DNA of 64,000 bases from Symsagittifera roscoffensis. Its lineage: Eukaryota > Xenacoelomorpha > Acoela > Convolutidae. Positions 58,301 through 64,000 of this stretch are shown here, piece after piece. The notes beneath the pieces are model-generated. The model made no database searches, had not been told where the DNA came from, and was given only the letters and a program-made list of their open reading frames with translations. Both the position numbers and the translations under genes were made by a program. Each line of letters begins with the position of its first letter. The first letter of the stretch is position 1. The DNA lies in NCBI RefSeq assembly GCF_963678635.1, contig NC_087064.1, positions 31,472,369 through 31,536,368 of the forward strand, in the 5' to 3' direction.

Positions 58301-61300
58301 CAGCGTGAAACTAAATCAAATGAGAGTGACGAGCATTAAACTGCTACGAAATGGTAAACTTGAAAACATTTCAATTCAATCAGATACAAGAACAACGAAT
58401 TGCCCACCATGAAATTTTATAATGACTTAAAACCCTCTATTACAAAAACAAAACCAAAAATGAGTCTGCAAACTTATCGGCAATATCTTTGATCAGTCCC
58501 GCGTTTTGTTCATCCTGTTGCCTCTTATTTCACTATTACAAACTCATAAGGGGTGAAAACTAAAGGGTCAACAAAATATCAAACACTGATGCAATTACAT
58601 ATATCAACAGATGAAATAACGAATAAAAATTTTATCTCTCACCTCAAAAGCTAGCATATTACCGCCAATTACCTTTCATTTTCAATGCTACAATTTTTCC
58701 ACTATAGTCTCATTACAAAAAAAATACCCAAAAAAGTACTTGAAACTATCAGAGAATAATAATCATTAATCAGTCCCGCGTTTCATTCATTATTTTGCCA
58801 CAAACTTCCCTATTACAAGCTAAGAAGGTACAAGTAGAAAATACTTCCAAGAGCAATCACAGATACAGACAATTATTCTCGTCACTTGAAATTTGTTCCT
58901 AGAGAACAGAAATCAAGTCATTTCAGCAAATGATTTTGTACTGAACTGAACAATAAATCAACGTCAAACTAAAAAATGAGATTGACGAACATTTAAGTGC
59001 TACAAAATGGCAAAATTGAAAACATTTCAAACCAATCAGAGACAACAACAAAGGATTGCCGACCATGAATTTTTATAATGACTTAAAACCCTCATTACAA
59101 ACATTAAACGAAAAATGAGTAGGCAAACTTATCAGCGATACTGTTAATCATTGATCAGTCCCGCGTTTTGTTCATCCTGTTGCCTCTAAGTTCACTATTA
59201 CAAACTCATAAGGGGTGAAAATTAAAGGGTCAACAAAATATCAAACACTGATGCAATTACTTATATCAACAGATGAAATATCGAACAAAAATTTCATCTC
59301 TCCTCTCAAAAGCTAGCATATTACCGCCAATTACCTTTCACTTTCAATGCTACAATTTTTTCCACTAGTCTCATTACAAAAAAAATACCCGAAAAAGTAC
59401 TTGAAAATATCAGAGAAAATCATAATCATTAATCAGTCCCGCGTTTAATTCATCATAATGCATAATTCAGCAGATAAAGACAACTATTCTAGTCACTTGA
59501 ATTATATTCTAAAAGAACAAAAATTAAGTCATTTCAGCAAATGAGTTTATACTGAACACGAAATCAGCGTGAAACTAAATCAAATGAGAGTGACGAGCAT
59601 TAAACTGCTACGAAATGGCAAACTTGAAAACATTTCATTTCAATCAGATACAAGAACAACGAATTGCCCACCATGAAATTTTATAATGACTTAAAACCCT
59701 CTATTACAAAAACAAAACCAAAAATGAGTCTGCAAACTTATCGGCAAAATCTTTGATCAGTCCCGCGTTTTGTTCATCCTGTTGCCTCTTATTTCACTAT
59801 TACAAACTCATAAGGGGTGAAAACTAAAGGGTCAACAAAATATCAAACACTGATGCAATTACATATATCAACAGATGAAATAACGAATAAAAATTTTATC
59901 TCTCACCTCAAAAGCTAGCATATTACCGCCAATTACCTTTCACTTTCAATGCTACAATTTTTCCACTATAGTCTCATTACAAAAAAAATACCCAAAAAAG
60001 TACTTGAAACTATCAGAGAGAATCATAATCATTAATCAGTCCCGCGTTTAATTCATCATTTTGCCACAAACTTCCCTATTACAGACTAAGAAGGTACAAA
60101 AAGAAAATACTTCCAAGAGCAATCACAGATAAAAACAATTATTCTCTTCACTTGAATTTTAAGAACAAAAATTAAGTCATTTCAGCATATGAGTTTATAC
60201 CGAACAAGAAATCAGCGTGAAACTAAATCAAATGAGAGTGACGAGCATTAAACTGCTACGAAATGGCAAACTTGAAAACATTTCAATTCAATCAGATACA
60301 AGAACAACGAATTGCCCACCATGAAATTTTATAATGACTTAAAACCCTCTATTACAAAAACAAAACCAAAAATGAGTCTGTTAACTTATCGGCAATACCC
60401 TTAATCATTGATCAGTCCCGCGTTTTGTTCATCCTGTTGCCTCTAATTTCACTATTACAAACCTATAAGGGGTAAAAATGAAAAGATGAGAAAATATCAA
60501 ACACTGATGCAATTACTTATATCAATAGATGAAATATCAAATAAAAACTTTATCTCACACCTCAAAAGCTAGCATATTACCGCCAATTAACTTTCACTTT
60601 GAATGCTACAATTTCACCATCAATAGCCTCATTACAAAAAAAATTACCCAAAAAAGTACTTGAAACTATCAGAGAGAAAAATTATCATTAATCAGTCCCG
60701 CGTTTCATTCATCATTTTGCCACAAACTTCCCTATTACAGACTAAGAAGGTACAAGAAGAAAATACTTCCAAGAGCAATCACAGATACAGACAATTATTC
60801 TCGTCAATTGAATTTTGTTATTATAGCACAGAAATCAAGTCATTTCAGCAAATGATTTTGTACTGAACTGAACGAGAAATCAACGTCAAACTAAAAAACT
60901 GAGATTGACGAACATTTAAGTGCTACAAAATGGCAAACTTGAGAACATTTTAAATCAATCAGAGACAACAACAAAGAATTGCCGACCATGAATTTTTATA
61001 ATGACTTAAAACCCTCATTACAAATATTAAGCGAAAAATGAGTAGGCAAACTTATCAGCGATACTGTTAATTATTGATCAGTACCGCGTTTTGTTCATCC
61101 TGTTGCGTCGAATTTCACTATTACAAAGTCATAAGGCGTAAAAGTTAAATGGTCAACAAAATATCAAACACTGATGCAATTACTTGTATCATCAGATGAA
61201 ATATCGAAATCAAAACTATCTCTCACATCAAAAACTAGCATATTACCGCCAATTACCTTTCACTTTCAAAGCTACAATTTCACCATCAATAGCCTCATTA

Positions 61301-64000
61301 CAAAAAAATTACCCAAAAAAGTATTTGAACCTATCAGAGAAAATCATAATCATTAATCAGTCCCGCGTTTAATTCATCATTTTGCCACAAATTTCCCTAT
61401 TACAGACTAAGAAGGTACAAGAAGAAAATACTTCCCAGAGCAATCACAGATAAAGACAATTATTCTCGTCACTTGAATTTTATTATAAAAGAACAAAAAT
61501 TAAGTCATTTCAGCAATTCAGGGTATACTGAACAAGAAATCAGCGTGAAACTAAATCAAATGAGAGTGACGAGCATTTAACTGCTACGAAATGGCAAACT
61601 TGACAACAATTCAATTCAATCAGATACAAGAACAACGAATTGCCCACCATGAAATTTTATAATGACTTAAAACCCTCTATTACAAAAACAAAACCAAAAA
61701 TGAGTCTGCAAACCTATCAGCAATATCCTTAATCATTGTTCAGTCCCGCGTTTTGTTCATCCTGTTGCCTCTAATTTCACTATTACAAACCTATAAGGGG
61801 TAAAAATGAAAAGATGAAAAAATATCAAACACTGATGCAATTAATATATATCAATAGATGAAATATTAAATAAAAACTTCATCTCACACCTCGAAAGCTA
61901 GCATATTACCGCCAATTAACTTTCACTTTGAATGCTACAATTTCACCATCAATAGCCTCATTACAAAAAAAACCCAAAAAAGTACTTGAAACTATCAGAG
62001 AGAATAATAATCATTAATCAGTCCCGCGTTTCAATCATCATTTTGCCACAAACTTCCCTATTAGACTAAGAAGGTACAAGAAGAAAATACTTCCAAGAGC
62101 AATCACAGATACAGAGAATTATTCTCGTCACTTGAAATTTGTTACTAGAGAACAGAAATCAAGTCATTTTAGCAAATGATTTTGTACTGAACTGAAAAAG
62201 AAATCAACGTCAAACTAAAAAAATGAGATTGACGAACATTTAAGTGCTACAAAATGGCAAACTTGAAAACATTTCAAACCAATCAGAGACAACAACAAAG
62301 GATTGCAGACCATGAATTTTCATAATGACTTAAAACCCTCATTACAAACATTAAACGAAAAATGAGTAGGCAAACTTATCAGCGATACTGTTAATCATTG
62401 ATCAGTCCCGCGTTTTGTTCTTCCTGTTGCCTCTAAGTTCACTATTACAAAGTCATAAGGCGTAAAAGTTAAATGGTCAACAAAATATCAAACACTGATG
62501 CAATTACTTGTATCATCAGATGAAATATCGAAATCAAAACTATCTCTCACATCAAAAACCAGCATATTACCGCCAATTACCTTTCACTTTCAAAGCTACA
62601 ATTTCACCATCAATAGCCTCATTACAAAAAAATTACCCAAAAAAGTATTTGAACCTATCAGAGAAAATCATAATCATTAATCAGTCCCGCGTTTAATTCA
62701 TCATTTTGCCACAAATTTCCCTATTACAGACTAAGAAGGTACAAGAAGAAAATACTTCCCAGAGCAATCACAGATAAAGACAATTATTCTCGTCACTTGA
62801 ATTTTATTATAAAAGAACAAAAATTAAGTCATTTCAGCAATTCAGGGTATACTGAACAAGAAATCAGCGTGAAACTAAATCAAATGAGAGTGACGAGCAT
62901 TTAACTGCTACGAAATGGCAAACTTGACAACAATTCAATTCAATCAGATACAAGAACAACGAATTGCCCACCATGAAATTTTATAATGACTTAAAACCCT
63001 CTATTACAAAAACAAAACCAAAAATGAGTCTGCAAACCTATCAGCAATATCCTTAATCATTGTTCAGTCCCGCGTTTTGTTCATCCTGTTGCCTCTAATT
63101 TCACTATTACAAACCTATAAGGGGTAAAAATGAAAAGATGAAAAAATATCAAACACTGATGCAATTAATATATATCAATAGATGAAATATTAAATAAAAA
63201 CTTCATCTCACACCTCGAAAGCTAGCATATTACCGCCAATTAACTTTCACTTTGAATGCTACAATTTCACCATCAATAGCCTCATTACAAAAAAAACCCA
63301 AAAAAGTACTTGAAACTATCAGAGAGAATAATAATCATTAATCAGTCCCGCGTTTCATTCATCATTTTGCCACAAACTTCCCTATTAGACTAAGAAGGTA
63401 CAAGAAGAAAATACTTCCAAGAGCAATCACAGATACAGAGAATTATTCTCGTCACTTGAAATTTGTTACTAGAGAACAGAAATCAAGTCATTTTAGCAAA
63501 TGATTTTGTACTGAACTGAAAAAGAAATCAACGTCAAACTAAAAAAATGAGATTGACGAACATTTAAGTGCTACAAAATGGCAAACTTGAAAACATTTCA
63601 AACCAATCAGAGACAACAACAAAGGATTGCAGACCATGAATTTTCATAATGACTTAAAACCCTCATTACAAACATTAAACGAAAAATGAGTAGGCAAACT
63701 TATCAGCGATACTGTTAATCATTGATCAGTCCCGCGTTTTGTTCATCCTGTTGCCTCTAAGTTCACTATTACAAAGTCATAAGGCGTAAAAGTTGAATGG
63801 TCAACAAAATATCAAACACTGATGCAATTACTTGTATCATCAGATGAAATATCGAAATCAAAACTATCTCTCACATCAAAAACCAGCATATTACCGCCAA
63901 TTACCTTTCACTTTCAAAGCTACAATTTCACCATCAATAGCCTCATTACAAAAAAATTACCCAAAAAAGTATTTGAACCTATCAGAGAAAATCATAATCA
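55375..64000. repeat. Satellite B: dimeric tandem array with a conserved GC-rich box, runs off the window
   Basis: Two related monomers alternate. Each starts with the box CAGTCCCGCGTTT, followed by TTGTTCATCCTGTTGCCTC in one and AATTCATCATTTTGCCACA in the other. I counted 27 boxes from 55,593 to 63,727; two read CAGTACCGCG. Spacings alternate near 280 and 380 bp (281, 384, 280, 382, 277, 383), with 324 where a monomer has lost about 60 bp. Tetramer blocks repeat at 1,264 bp (57,892-59,156) and 1,324 bp (61,079-62,403-63,727). The array starts about 160 bp from the acceptor of exon E1, in the next upstream intron. Confidence 0.92.

Noticed and set aside
55593-63740. CENP-B box in satellite B
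   Set aside because: Only CCCG and one T of the essential positions fit; the CGAA half is missing in all boxes looked at.
18000-64000. Homology between satellites A and B
   Set aside because: Apart from AT-rich phrases and similar block lengths I could not align their monomers by eye; the shared period is noted as a coincidence unless an alignment shows otherwise.

Overview
The window is eukaryotic and most likely from an invertebrate animal. It is AT-rich, and one multi-exon gene on the minus strand spans nearly all of it. I assembled 16 coding exons (55,216 down to 353) whose splice sites and reading phases all agree. They encode about 1,040 residues of the C-terminal part of a large coiled-coil protein; its first exons lie beyond the right edge. 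The conserved middle part suggests a CCDC171-like protein, but this is recognition from memory and not proven. No species can be named from the sequence alone.

Layout by coordinate. 1-9,030: the ten downstream exons (E8-E16 plus the 3' UTR), in introns that hold a truncated LINE (about 2,655-4,075), a 432-bp hAT-type MITE (4,688-5,119) and copies of a dispersed repeat here called R1. 9,031-50,815: one intron of 41.8 kb. It contains a SINE-like fragment, a complete but decayed BEL/Pao LTR retrotransposon (9,684-17,376; 172-bp LTRs, 5-bp target duplication) inserted inside an R1 copy, and about 32 kb of tandem satellite (satellite A, about 18.0-49.86 kb). 50,816-55,216: seven exons with two further kinds of intronic repeat, including a second hAT-type MITE in the opposite orientation with a perfect 8-bp target duplication. 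55,375-64,000: a second, different satellite (satellite B) in the next intron, running off the window.

Satellite A is built of roughly 300-bp monomers, with a homogenised core of higher-order repeats (1,323-1,330 bp period, 20.3-28.3 kb), several local duplications with other periods (1,544, about 1,103, about 2,260 and 827 bp), and diverged edges. Satellite B alternates two related monomers (about 280 and 380 bp) and carries a GC-rich box, CAGTCCCGCGTTT, in every monomer against an AT-rich background.

The striking point is that one apparently functional gene carries two unrelated satellite arrays in neighbouring introns while its exon phases remain intact. This recalls genes with satellite-filled giant introns, such as Drosophila Y-linked genes. 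No bacterial, CRISPR or recognisable novel enzyme system was seen; outside the host gene all coding-like sequence is decayed retroelement.
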